A DNA stretch of 64,000 nt from assembly GCF_001435775.1 (NCBI RefSeq), contig NZ_AZFK01000077.1, positions 162,692 to 226,691 on the forward strand, given 5' to 3'. A program made the position numbers and the translations under genes. Of the stretch, positions 17,231 to 25,512 are shown piece after piece (the stretch's first letter is position 1; each line of letters begins with the position of its first letter). Source of the DNA: Limosilactobacillus ingluviei DSM 15946 (GTDB lineage: Bacteria > Bacillota > Bacilli > Lactobacillales > Lactobacillaceae). The notes under the pieces were generated by a model. That model saw only the letters and a list, made by a program, of their open reading frames with translations, searched no databases and was not told the origin of the DNA.

Positions 17231-18985
17231 GTGACGGTTGGTTCGAAAATAACCTATCGAGTGATTACTTCGGTGTCACTAATGGGATTAGTTGGGGCGC
17301 CCCTGGCCGCGGCCAGCCCCGTCCTGCCGGCCCTGGTGCAAGCCGCTACCCCAGCAGCGACAACAATCCCGACGACCGCCCGCTTTTTTAAGACGGGCAC
17401 GACCACGGCATCCGATGCCAGCCACTTCTTCAGTGACCAGGCCAGCTTAAAAACCACCAACGGCCAGCTCCAATTGGTAATGACAATGCCAACCGGGGCC
17501 AATTATGTCCAAAAATTGCAAATTCAGGGCAGCAATCAGGCGGCGAACATCCAAAAAAATGGCGAACAGGCCACGGTGACGTTTAACCTGCCGAACCAAA
17601 GCGGCAAGTACGTAGTTGAAATGGACCTGCAACTGGCCCCGGGCATGACCATGCACGAAGCGGCCGACTTACAAGTGGACCTCAGCCAGGTCAAGACCGC
17701 CAGTGCGGAGGCTGACAGCAGTCAAGCCACTAGCAGCAGCCAAACGACAACGTCAACTGCAACTACTAAGTCCGACCACCAGCAAGCGCAATCGACGACT
17801 CAGGTATCCCAAAGTCAAACCACACCACCTACGCAGTCAACTGGGACCAAGCAAGACCACGATGACGTGCTCCAACTCCCAGTTAGTTTCTTAAAGTATG
17901 AAGATTACCCAGCGCCATCAGAATCAGGCCAATTCTTCAGTAAAACCGTATCCGTCAAGCCAACTGCCGATGGTTATCAACTAACTTTCCACTTAATCGG
18001 CGGCGCGCAGTTCATCAGCGGTATTACCTTTAACGGGCAAAAGCCTGTCCAAACCGTAACCAATGGGGCTAAAGTTGACTACTCCTTTAAACTCTCTAAA
18101 CAGGCTTATCAACAAGGCGGGGGGGTCTTTAATTTTGACCTCTCTGTTCTAGGCAATTCTCAACAAGCGTATGCGGTATGGAATAACAAGGCGTTCAACC
18201 CGCAAGCTCAAAAGCCCCAACCATTTGAGCCACCAATTCCTAAACCAAGCCATCACGTTATCGATAGCACAAAGGAGATCCAAGATATTCCTTATGCCGT
18301 CTATAATGAGCAAGGTACTAAGTTGTCCGATGCCAACTCTTTCTACACTCACGTAGCACATGTTATTAAGACCGGCACTTCTGGTTATGACGTAACCCTC
18401 ACCATTAAAGCTGCCAAGGGTACCGCTACCTTCGCCCCAATTTCGATGAAGGCCGGACCAATTACAAACCAAACGCATTCTCAAATTGGCAACCAAGATA
18501 TTTGGACGTATACCTTCCACGTTAATGACGATAGTGCTTTAGACCAACCCTTTACCGGTCGCATTAAGGTTGGGGTTCCGCTCCTAGGTATGCCCGCCCA
18601 AAATTATGGGGTTTGGTTTGCATTCGGCCAAGAAAAAAGCAGTCCTGGTCCCAGTGCTTTAAGCACTACCGGCTACGGCACTGGCAACGCGGCCGCCGCG
18701 CTAAGCGCCAGCGGCCCAGCCGGGGGCGACATCACCAGCCAACCGGGAGCGGCCAATGCGGCAGCGATTACCCCCTTTGATTTAAAGGCCGCCCAAAAGC
18801 GGCTCGCTCACTACCGGGTGCCAAATGGGATCAAGCACCGCATCCAAGCCGCCCTCGTCGACTACCCGATCGTCCAGGCTTTAACCGCCTTTTTGGTCAC
18901 CGGGTTTGCGATCATCGGGGGGACCATGCTTTGGTACACCCATGCGACCCGCAAATTGAAAGGATTCAACCATGAAGAAGATTAA
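17231..18985 (+). CDS. Membrane-anchored protein with three NEAT-like domains
   Basis: This 584-residue exported protein starts with GTG behind AAGGAGG (17217-17223). After a signal peptide (ending near VQAA) it shows three NEAT-type modules: about residues 50-158 (DASHFFSDQASLKT), 215-322 (ESGQFFSKTVSVKP) and 350-470 (DANSFYTHVAHVIK). A Ser/Thr/Gln linker follows the first. A C-terminal membrane helix (about 548-568) with a charged tail replaces an LPXTG signal. NEAT domains bind heme at the surface of Gram-positive cells. The usual YxxxY heme motif is altered: module 1 has MHEAAD there, modules 2 and 3 keep one Tyr (QAYAVWN, QNYGVWF). The function in heme relay is inferred. Confidence 0.8.
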   Translation: MTVGSKITYRVITSVSLMGLVGAPLAAASPVLPALVQAATPAATTIPTTARFFKTGTTTASDASHFFSDQASLKTTNGQLQLVMTMPTGANYVQKLQIQGSNQAANIQKNGEQATVTFNLPNQSGKYVVEMDLQLAPGMTMHEAADLQVDLSQVKTASAEADSSQATSSSQTTTSTATTKSDHQQAQSTTQVSQSQTTPPTQSTGTKQDHDDVLQLPVSFLKYEDYPAPSESGQFFSKTVSVKPTADGYQLTFHLIGGAQFISGITFNGQKPVQTVTNGAKVDYSFKLSKQAYQQGGGVFNFDLSVLGNSQQAYAVWNNKAFNPQAQKPQPFEPPIPKPSHHVIDSTKEIQDIPYAVYNEQGTKLSDANSFYTHVAHVIKTGTSGYDVTLTIKAAKGTATFAPISMKAGPITNQTHSQIGNQDIWTYTFHVNDDSALDQPFTGRIKVGVPLLGMPAQNYGVWFAFGQEKSSPGPSALSTTGYGTGNAAAALSASGPAGGDITSQPGAANAAAITPFDLKAAQKRLAHYRVPNGIKHRIQAALVDYPIVQALTAFLVTGFAIIGGTMLWYTHATRKLKGFNHEED

Positions 18986-19748
18986 ATTCAACTGGGGACG
19001 GTGGCTGACCCTGCTCACCGTTACCTTATTCGGGCTGCTGGGCGTTACCAATGCCCATGCGGCCAGCGTTAATTACCAAACCCTAAAGTACGGGACCAAC
19101 CAGACGTCAATGGCCGACTCCTACTACGTCCGCCCCGCCCAAGTCACGGTCAGTGGCAACCAATACGTCGTCACGATGACCATCCACACCGCTGCCAACC
19201 TAGGTGCTTGGCCAGTGACGGTCTACTCCATCAACGGCCAGGCCCCACAAAGCGTCAGCAAGACCCAGGGGGGCGGGGGGTACAATTACGCTTACTCCTT
19301 TACCGCCAAGTCTTTAAATGGCGTGATTTCCAGTTCGATCCACGTTAACGTGCCCAGTGCCAACTACAACGCTGATCACAACATCAGCTTTAAGTTCGAC
19401 ACCAGTCAGCTGCCCGCCTTAAACGGCAAGAATGCCAAGGGGACCAAGAACAGCGCGGCGGCCACCACCAGCACCGGTGAGGCCGCGGGCGCCAACGACC
19501 CCCAGCTGCAAGCCAAGCTGAATAAATTAAACGCCCAGGCCAAGTCCCAGTCCCAAGCGGCGAGCCGCAAGGAAAGTCGGCTGGCCAAACAGACCCTGGA
19601 ACAAAACGTCCAGGCCCAAGCCGCCAATGACCGCAACCAAAAGCTCTTCTACTACGTCTTAATCGGCGGAGGACTGGGCCTGATCGTGATCATTGCATCC
19701 GCTGCCTACTTTATCATCAACGCCAAAAAGAATTTACCACGTCACTAA
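18972..19748 (+). CDS. Membrane-anchored NEAT-domain protein
   Basis: This 258-residue protein overlaps the preceding NEAT gene by 14 bases, with AAAGGA before its ATG. A signal peptide ends at THAHAAS-like sequence near residue 31. One NEAT domain covers about residues 33-145 and is the clearest in the locus: MADSYYVRPAQVTV at the start and VPSANYNADHNISFKFD at the heme-ligand strand, where the usual YxxxY reads YxxxH. A charged coiled-coil stalk (about 170-220) and a membrane helix (about 226-250, LIGGGLGLIVIIASAAYFII) tether it to the membrane. It probably passes heme from the outer NEAT proteins to the ABC transporter encoded next. Confidence 0.85.
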   Translation: MKKIKFNWGRWLTLLTVTLFGLLGVTNAHAASVNYQTLKYGTNQTSMADSYYVRPAQVTVSGNQYVVTMTIHTAANLGAWPVTVYSINGQAPQSVSKTQGGGGYNYAYSFTAKSLNGVISSSIHVNVPSANYNADHNISFKFDTSQLPALNGKNAKGTKNSAAATTSTGEAAGANDPQLQAKLNKLNAQAKSQSQAASRKESRLAKQTLEQNVQAQAANDRNQKLFYYVLIGGGLGLIVIIASAAYFIINAKKNLPRH

Positions 19749-19761
19749 TTAAACTTTTGCG

Positions 19762-19796
19762 GGGCTGGGGGAGCTGATTGCACCACCAGCCCTTTT
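19762..19796 (+). terminator. Internal hairpin between NEAT and ABC genes
   Basis: GGGCTGG (19762-19768) pairs with CCAGCCC (19786-19792), followed by TTTT. Its short T run suggests partial termination, which would lower expression of the ABC genes relative to the NEAT genes. Confidence 0.5.
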
Positions 19797-19813
19797 CACA
19801 AGGGGGCTTTTTC

Positions 19814-20695
19814 ATGCACGCACGCAAGCGTCTTATCATCATTTTGCTCAGTCTCTTGGTTTTAATCGGCGGCACGGCCGCGGGGGTGCGCTACTTTGTC
19901 AATCGCCAGGTCGCTGACCGCCAGCGGCTGGTCGTAACCACCGTTGCGATCGCCCAGATCTTTGACAAACTCGACATCAACCTGGTCGGCGTCCCAACGA
20001 CGGCTCAGACCCTGCCCGCCCGCTACCAACATACCGCCAAAGTCGGTGGGGCGATGAACCCGAGCGTCGAAAAAATTGCCGCCCTCAATCCTTCCAAGGT
20101 CTACGCCGTTTCCACCCTCAAGGACGAATACTCAAGTGCCTTTAAGGCCCAAAGTGTCCCGGTCACCTACCTGAAACTCGATACCGTGGCCCAATTAAAG
20201 ACGACTTTGCGCCAATTGGGCCATGAATACTACCGGACCCGCCAGGCCAACGCCCAGATCAAAAAGATCAACGCGGCCATCCAAGCCGCCAAAGCCCGCC
20301 GCCACGGCGCAAAACCGCAGGTCCTGGTCTTAATGGGGATGCCGGGCGCCGGGTATTTGATTGCGACCGATCACTCCTACGTTGGTGACCTGGTCCGGCT
20401 GGCCGGGGGGCAAAACGTCTACGCCAGCCACGGTCAAGCCTACCTCTCCCCTAGCAACGAAACTCTCGCGACCAAGCACCCCGACGTCATCTTGCGCTTA
20501 GCTCACGCGATGCCAAGCGTCACGGTACCCCAGTTTAACAAGGAGTTTCAGGACAATCCGGTCTGGGCGAAGATGCCAGCCGTCAAAAACCACCGCGTCT
20601 ATGACCTCAAGCAGCCGACCTTCAATGCCTCGGCCAATATGAAGGTTCCCCAGGCCCTGCACCAAGTCAGCTTATGGCTGTACCCAAAGAAATAG
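19814..20695 (+). CDS. IsdE-like heme/iron ABC transporter binding protein
   Basis: This 293-residue protein has the TroA/BtuF-type binding fold and would receive the ligand outside the membrane. It begins with a membrane segment (LIIILLSLLVLIGGTAAGV) but no lipobox, so it is tethered by an uncleaved helix rather than lipid. VGGAMNPSVEKIAAL contains a Met at the position of the IsdE heme-ligand Met, and LRLAHAMPS contains a candidate ligand His; both assignments come from remembered family patterns and need alignment. ATG at 19814 follows AGGGGG by 7 bases. It is followed by permease and ATPase genes. Confidence 0.82.
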   Translation: MHARKRLIIILLSLLVLIGGTAAGVRYFVNRQVADRQRLVVTTVAIAQIFDKLDINLVGVPTTAQTLPARYQHTAKVGGAMNPSVEKIAALNPSKVYAVSTLKDEYSSAFKAQSVPVTYLKLDTVAQLKTTLRQLGHEYYRTRQANAQIKKINAAIQAAKARRHGAKPQVLVLMGMPGAGYLIATDHSYVGDLVRLAGGQNVYASHGQAYLSPSNETLATKHPDVILRLAHAMPSVTVPQFNKEFQDNPVWAKMPAVKNHRVYDLKQPTFNASANMKVPQALHQVSLWLYPKK

Positions 20696-20704
20696 GACTT
20701 CACC

Positions 20705-21631
20705 ATGAAAAAAACGACCCTTACTTACCTGTTCCTCACGGGGCTCTTGGTGGTCACGAGCGGGATCGCTTTGACCAACGGGGCCAGCCACTTCAGCTTG
20801 CTGGCCCTGTCGCCCACCGCCCAAAACACCCTCTTTAACATCCGCCTGCCACGGATCCTCGCCGCCCTCTTGGCCGGGGCGACCGTCGCGGTCAGCGGGG
20901 CTTTATTCCAGGCCGCCCTGCGCAATCCAATCGCTGATCCCGGGATCATGGGGGTCGCCAGCGGGGCGCACCTGTTCGCCCTGCTCGGTGGCCTGGTCAT
21001 CCCCGGCCTCTTTTTCAACCGGGTCCTCTGGGCTTTGGCCGGGGGCTGGCTGGCCTTTGAGCTCTTGGTCCGCTTCCAACCTAAAATGGACCCCTACCGG
21101 CTGATCTTAGTCGGGGTTGCGATCAACGCCATGTTCAGCGGGTTCACCGCCTTAATCCCCACCATGCCGGGCCAAAGCAGCCTCTCGCTGGCCACCGTCA
21201 CTTGGACGCAAACCACCCTCTTAGCCATCCTGGGCCTGGGGGGCTTGATCATTGCCGTCCTGCTGGCGCCGTGGGGCAATTACCTCAAGGTCAGCGACGC
21301 CCAACTGGTCTCACTCGGCCAATCGCCGCAGCGCTTGCGGCGCGGGCTGTTGTTAACGGCGGTCTTTTTAGCGGCGACGACCACGGCCTGCGTCGGCGTC
21401 CTCGCCTTCATCGGGATCATCGTCCCCCACCTGGGTCGCCAACTGGTCGGCCGCGATTATAACCGCCTGCTGCCCTTTACCATGCTGGCCGGGGGCTGGC
21501 TGTTGCTCTTTTTCGATACCCTGGGCCGGCTGGTCATCCAACCCAGCGAACTGCCGGCTACCGCCCTCTTGGCGATCTTTGGCGGTCCGTGCTTGATCTG
21601 GATTTTGAAAGGGGGGACCACCCATGCTTGA
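20705..21631 (+). CDS. FecCD-family ABC transporter permease (IsdF-like)
   Basis: This 308-residue integral membrane permease belongs to the iron-siderophore/heme/B12 family. It has about eight to nine helices. The family segments are NIRLPRILAALLAGATVAVSGALFQ-like sequence near residue 45 and RNPIADPGIMGVASGA. GIIVPHLGRQLVGRDYNRLLP near residue 240 is the coupling region that contacts the ATPase. It starts 9 bases after the binding-protein gene and overlaps the ATPase gene by 8 bases, so it is part of the same importer. It is somewhat shorter than typical FecD proteins of about 330 residues. Confidence 0.92.
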   Translation: MKKTTLTYLFLTGLLVVTSGIALTNGASHFSLLALSPTAQNTLFNIRLPRILAALLAGATVAVSGALFQAALRNPIADPGIMGVASGAHLFALLGGLVIPGLFFNRVLWALAGGWLAFELLVRFQPKMDPYRLILVGVAINAMFSGFTALIPTMPGQSSLSLATVTWTQTTLLAILGLGGLIIAVLLAPWGNYLKVSDAQLVSLGQSPQRLRRGLLLTAVFLAATTTACVGVLAFIGIIVPHLGRQLVGRDYNRLLPFTMLAGGWLLLFFDTLGRLVIQPSELPATALLAIFGGPCLIWILKGGTTHA

Positions 21632-22385
21632 CGCGCAACACCTCCGCTTTGCTTATCCGCAGCAAGCCCCGCTCATTGACGACCTGTCCTTGACCATTCC
21701 CGAGCACCAAATCACGACCCTGCTCGGGCCGAACGGTTCCGGGAAATCCACCCTGTTGAAACTCTTGACTCGCCAGCTTTCGCCCCAAGCTGGCCACGTT
21801 CACCTCGCCGGCCAGGACCTCTGGCGCGCCTACTCAGCCCAAAGTGCCGCCCAGCAAATCGCTGTCGTCCACCAGCACCACGAATTGTACGATGAGCTGA
21901 CGGTTGCCGATTTAATCCAGCTTGGCCGCCTCCCTTACCAAAGCTCCCTCTTTGCCGACCCGGCCCCCGCGGATACTGCCGCCATCATGGCCGAACTGCA
22001 GCTGACCGACTTGGCCGACCGACCGGTAAAGCAATTATCCGGGGGCCAAGCCCAACGCGTCTGGCTGGCGCTCGCCCTCAACCAAGAACCGACCTACCTC
22101 TTCTTGGATGAGCCCACCACCTACCTGGATTTGCACTACCAGACCGAGTTTCTCCGTTTGCTGCGGCAATTAAATCAGCAGCGGGGGTTGACGATCGTAA
22201 TGATCCTGCACGATTTAAATCAAGCCCTGCGTTACAGTGATTACTGCTGTTTATTGGACCACGGGCAGTTGGTCGCCACTGGGACTCCAAAAAGCGTTTT
22301 GACCCCCGCCCGGGTCAAAACCACCTTCCAGTTGGAATGCGATCTCATAACGACCAAGTATGGCCCGGTCCTAATCCAAGCCTGA
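21624..22385 (+). CDS. Heme/iron ABC transporter ATP-binding protein
   Basis: This 253-residue FecE/FhuC-type ATPase powers the importer. Walker A is GPNGSGKST near residue 35, the signature is LSGGQAQRVWLALAL and Walker B is PTYLFLDEPTTYLD, with the H-loop His in MILHDLNQALRYSD. The start overlaps the permease stop. The gene closes the NEAT/ABC operon; no obvious terminator follows, and the next gene has its own promoter. Confidence 0.93.
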   Translation: MLDAQHLRFAYPQQAPLIDDLSLTIPEHQITTLLGPNGSGKSTLLKLLTRQLSPQAGHVHLAGQDLWRAYSAQSAAQQIAVVHQHHELYDELTVADLIQLGRLPYQSSLFADPAPADTAAIMAELQLTDLADRPVKQLSGGQAQRVWLALALNQEPTYLFLDEPTTYLDLHYQTEFLRLLRQLNQQRGLTIVMILHDLNQALRYSDYCCLLDHGQLVATGTPKSVLTPARVKTTFQLECDLITTKYGPVLIQA

Positions 22386-22392
22386 CGGGCCG

Positions 22393-22421
22393 TTGACCTA
22401 GCGCGCCAGCGGGCTTACACT
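22393..22421 (+). promoter_or_regulatory. Promoter of the TIM-barrel gene
   Basis: TTGACC (22393-22398) and TACACT (22416-22421) with a 17-base spacer, 31 bases before the next start codon. Confidence 0.6.
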
Positions 22422-22452
22422 GGGGACAACGAACACGAAAGAAGGTCTCACT

Positions 22453-23268
22453 ATGTTTCCCATGCTCGGCCTAAAGGCCAGTTCTGACCCCCGGCAAATC
22501 ATGGACCGGCTCAAGCACCAGCCAGCCGTCTTTGAATTTTTCACTGACCAGCCTGACTTTACCCCCAGCGGGCTGACCCACCTCAAGCAAATGATTGGCC
22601 AGGTGCAAAACCAGGGCATTTCCCAGATCGTCTTGCACCAGCCGATGAACTTCCAGGGCCACCACACGGAAGTGATCACCCCGCAGGACTCATTTCCGGC
22701 CCTGTACGACTTTGTCCATCGCACCGCGGTGACCTTGATTCAAGTTGCCAAGGAGACCGGCACCCAGGCCTTGATCCATGGTTCCTATGACGATCAACAC
22801 GGCTTTGATGAAATGCTGGCCGCCTACCCCGACGTCGCGGCCGCACGCCAGGTCGGCTTTGACGTTCTGGATCGCTTGCAGGAATTTGGCGGTGAGCACG
22901 TGATGTTTGAAAATTCGATCTCGCCGGTCTTTTTCTACGGCGATCCGGCCGTCGAAGATGCCATCCTGGCCCACGGTTACCGCTTGGCCTATGATGTCTC
23001 CCACGCTTTTATCACTGTCCATGGTGATAACGACCGCTTGATCGCCAGCTTGGAGCATTTAAAAGAGCAAATTGTCCACTACCACCTGGTCGATTCAATG
23101 GGCCAGACCCACGACAGTCTGCCCTTGGGGGAAGGCCGGATTGCCTGGCCCCGGGTCCTGCCCCACCTCAACCCGGCGGCCACTGACATCTACGAAATTG
23201 ATCTTAAGGACCAAGCCAACTGTGCCGAACAAGTCGCCAGCCACCAATACTTACAACAATTTATGTAG
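22453..23268 (+). CDS. Xylose-isomerase-like TIM-barrel protein (sugar phosphate isomerase/epimerase)
   Basis: This 271-residue protein fits the AP endonuclease 2/xylose isomerase-like TIM-barrel superfamily. Metal-site residues are suggested by IVLHQPMNF, ALIHGSYDD, VMFENSIS, LAYDVSHAF, VHYHLVDS and IYEIDL, spread along the barrel strands as expected. Members isomerise sugars or cleave DNA at abasic sites; which applies here cannot be told. It has its own promoter (22393-22421), AGAAGG before the ATG and a strong terminator, so it is probably a single-gene unit rather than part of the heme island. Confidence 0.75.
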   Translation: MFPMLGLKASSDPRQIMDRLKHQPAVFEFFTDQPDFTPSGLTHLKQMIGQVQNQGISQIVLHQPMNFQGHHTEVITPQDSFPALYDFVHRTAVTLIQVAKETGTQALIHGSYDDQHGFDEMLAAYPDVAAARQVGFDVLDRLQEFGGEHVMFENSISPVFFYGDPAVEDAILAHGYRLAYDVSHAFITVHGDNDRLIASLEHLKEQIVHYHLVDSMGQTHDSLPLGEGRIAWPRVLPHLNPAATDIYEIDLKDQANCAEQVASHQYLQQFM

Positions 23269-23271
23269 ACG

Positions 23272-23306
23272 AAAAAATGGACCACGCAGCGTGGTCCATT
23301 TTTTGT
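23272..23306 (+). terminator. Bidirectional terminator
   Basis: AAAAAATGGACCACG (23272-23286) pairs with CGTGGTCCATTTTTT (23290-23304). It separates the plus-strand TIM-barrel gene from minus-strand ptsI. Confidence 0.85.
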
Positions 23307-23386
23307 GTGTGATTGATTGCTGCGCTGGTCAGAGTTGCCCCCGCGCAAATTTAAGCTGTGAAACTGCGCACTTCACTAAGCAGTTG

Positions 23387-25108
23387 TTAGCCTAATTCCT
23401 TTTCTACCAAGGCCTTGACCTCTTCGACCGTGGCACATTCGTTGATCGCTTTGTCGACCAGCTTAGCACATTCGGCCGTATCCAAGTCCTTCATCGTGCT
23501 CCGGGTCCGCAAAATCGACGTCGCACTCATGGAGTATTCGTCTAAGCCCATCCCCATCAGCAGTGGCAAAGCGTACTTGTCGCCGGCCATTTCACCACAC
23601 ATAGCGGCCTTGGCCCCGTGGCGGTGGGCTGAGTCGATCACGTGCTTGATCAGGCTCAAGAAGGCTGGGTTCAGTGGTTGGTAAAGGTAAGAAACCTTAT
23701 CGTTGCCCCGGTCGGCGGCAAAGTTGTATTGGATCAAGTCGTTGGTCCCAATACTGAAGAAGTCGACTTCCTTGGCCAGGTTGTCGGCATTAACGGCCGC
23801 CAGCGGTACTTCGATCATCATCCCGAGTTGGACGTTCTTGCCGATCCCCGGGTGGCTGGCTTGCAGTTCCGTCAAGCATTCGTTGTAGATCGCCTTGGCG
23901 GCCCGCAGTTCCGCCACCGTCCCGATCATTGGGAACATGATCCCCAGTGGGCCAAATTCTGAGGCCCGAATCAAGGCCCGCAGTTGGGGCTTGAAGATGT
24001 CTGGCCGTTCCAAGCAGATCCGGATGGCCCGGTAACCCAAGAACGGATTTAATTCTTCCGGCAGTGGCAAGTAATCCAGCGGCTTGTCACCCCCGATGTC
24101 TAAGGTCCGGACGACCACTGGCTTGCCGTTCATCCCAACGACGGCCTTTTTGTAGGCTTCAAATTGTTCGTCTTCACTTGGCAAGTGGTCACTGCCCATG
24201 TACAGGAATTCGGAGCGGAAGAGGCCGACCCCATCGGCCCCTTGCTTGACCGCGTCGGCCACGTCATCCGGCGTCCCGATGTTGGCCGCAATTTCAAATT
24301 CCTTGCCGTCCTTGGAAACGGATGGGGCGTCGACTAACTTCGCCCATTGGGCCCGTTGCTTTTCAAAATCGGCGGCCTTTTGTTCGTATTCCTTAACCGT
24401 GGCGTCATCCGCGTCCACGATCACATCCCCGTTCAGCCCGTCGACAACGATCATTTGCCCATTTTGGGCCGTCGTCGTGATTGATTCTGAACCCACCACG
24501 GCTGGAATCCGCAAGGTCCGGGACATAATGGCAGCGTGGCTGGTCCGCCCGCCGAGGTCCGTAACAATCCCCTTGACGAACTGGGCATCCATCTGGGAGG
24601 TATCGGATGGGGTGATTTCCTTAGCCACAATTACCACCGGGTGGTCAATGCCGGCAATGTCTGGCAATTGCTTGCCTAACAGGTGGGCTAAGGCCCGCTT
24701 GGCCACGTCCTTGACGTCGGCCGCCCGTTCTTGCATGTATTGGTTGTCGACCATCGCAGCCAACATGTCGGCAAAGCCGGTCATTACCTTGTCGACCGCT
24801 GCTTCGGCCCCGGTGTGGTTTTCTTCAATATCCGTCTTAATTTGCCCCATCATTTCCGGGTCGGACAAGATGGCAATGTGGGCATCAAAGACTTCCAATT
24901 CTTCGTCGCCCAAGCGACCCTTGGCGTTTTCCTTGATCTTGCTTAATTCATCGATGGAAGCTTGAAAGGCCGCTTCCACCCGGGCGTATTCCGCCGCGGT
25001 ATCTTCGACCTGCGTCGTTTCGTAGGTCAGATCTGGATCGACCAGCAGGTACGCTGGTGCAATCCCAAAGCCGTCACTAGCCGCAATTCCTTTTACATCC
25101 GTTGACAT
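23387..25108 (-). CDS. ptsI: PTS enzyme I (phosphoenolpyruvate-protein phosphotransferase)
   Basis: This 573-residue cytoplasmic enzyme transfers phosphate from PEP to HPr, the first step of PTS sugar uptake and signalling. The active-site His lies in GGRTSHAAIMSRTL near residue 190. The PEP-binding domain shows GADGVGLFRSEFLYM, FPMIGTVAELRAAK, FSIGTNDLIQYN and AAMCGEMAGD. The start at 25108 follows GAGGAGG. No ptsH gene lies upstream, unlike the ptsHI operon usual in Firmicutes, so HPr must be encoded elsewhere. Confidence 0.96.
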   Translation of the reverse strand: MSTDVKGIAASDGFGIAPAYLLVDPDLTYETTQVEDTAAEYARVEAAFQASIDELSKIKENAKGRLGDEELEVFDAHIAILSDPEMMGQIKTDIEENHTGAEAAVDKVMTGFADMLAAMVDNQYMQERAADVKDVAKRALAHLLGKQLPDIAGIDHPVVIVAKEITPSDTSQMDAQFVKGIVTDLGGRTSHAAIMSRTLRIPAVVGSESITTTAQNGQMIVVDGLNGDVIVDADDATVKEYEQKAADFEKQRAQWAKLVDAPSVSKDGKEFEIAANIGTPDDVADAVKQGADGVGLFRSEFLYMGSDHLPSEDEQFEAYKKAVVGMNGKPVVVRTLDIGGDKPLDYLPLPEELNPFLGYRAIRICLERPDIFKPQLRALIRASEFGPLGIMFPMIGTVAELRAAKAIYNECLTELQASHPGIGKNVQLGMMIEVPLAAVNADNLAKEVDFFSIGTNDLIQYNFAADRGNDKVSYLYQPLNPAFLSLIKHVIDSAHRHGAKAAMCGEMAGDKYALPLLMGMGLDEYSMSATSILRTRSTMKDLDTAECAKLVDKAINECATVEEVKALVEKELG

Positions 25109-25151
25109 CTGGTAATTTCCTCCTCGTCTTGGCAAACGTTTAACATTGACC

Positions 25152-25201
25152 ATTATAAAACGCTTCCAGCAAAATTGCCACCTTTTTTGAACCGGTTTCA
25201 A
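25152..25201 (-). promoter_or_regulatory. ptsI promoter and upstream palindrome
   Basis: On the minus strand a TATAAT -10 box lies at 25152-25157. Just upstream of the -35 region is the dyad TTGAAACCGGTTCAA (25187-25201 on the opposite strand). The dyad resembles a LacI/CcpA-type operator but its centre is CCGG, so the regulator is uncertain. Confidence 0.4.
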
Positions 25202-25299
25202 ATAATTCTGGTTTTTCACATAAAAGTGGACGGCCCAACATTAAGCAAAAACCAACTTTTCTCAGAATTTGACCGGTCCAATAAAATTTTTAAATTCTG

Positions 25300-25313
25300 T
25301 TGACAGCGCTTAC
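25300..25313 (+). promoter_or_regulatory. Catabolite responsive element (cre-like)
   Basis: TGACAGCGCTTACA differs from the cre consensus TGWAANCGNTNWCA at one position. It lies between divergent ptsI and the phosphate-ester antiporter gene. A TATAAT at 25374-25379 lies downstream toward that gene. CcpA control is an inference. The rest of the 404-base gap (25109-25512) is AT-rich and holds no convincing gene. Confidence 0.5.
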
Positions 25314-25512
25314 ATAATATTTTAGGATAGCCATGTATTAAAAACTCCGGGTTTAATTTCGTTTTTAAAAGGTTATAATCGTTAAACTTTTTATTTATTC
25401 CCAATTTATTTCCAATTATGCAATTTATTCAACGGTTAGCCAATTTTGATGCGAAATAAAGCACGGAGGAGCATTTATTCCAGTTTTTTGTGCAGAAAGG
25501 ACGCGTGTCAGT

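Noticed and set aside
25216..25404. 62-codon minus-strand frame upstream of ptsI, considered as a missing ptsH
   Set aside because: It lacks the HPr active-site His and Ser motifs, has no clear ribosome-binding site and overlaps the promoter, cre-like and palindrome signals.
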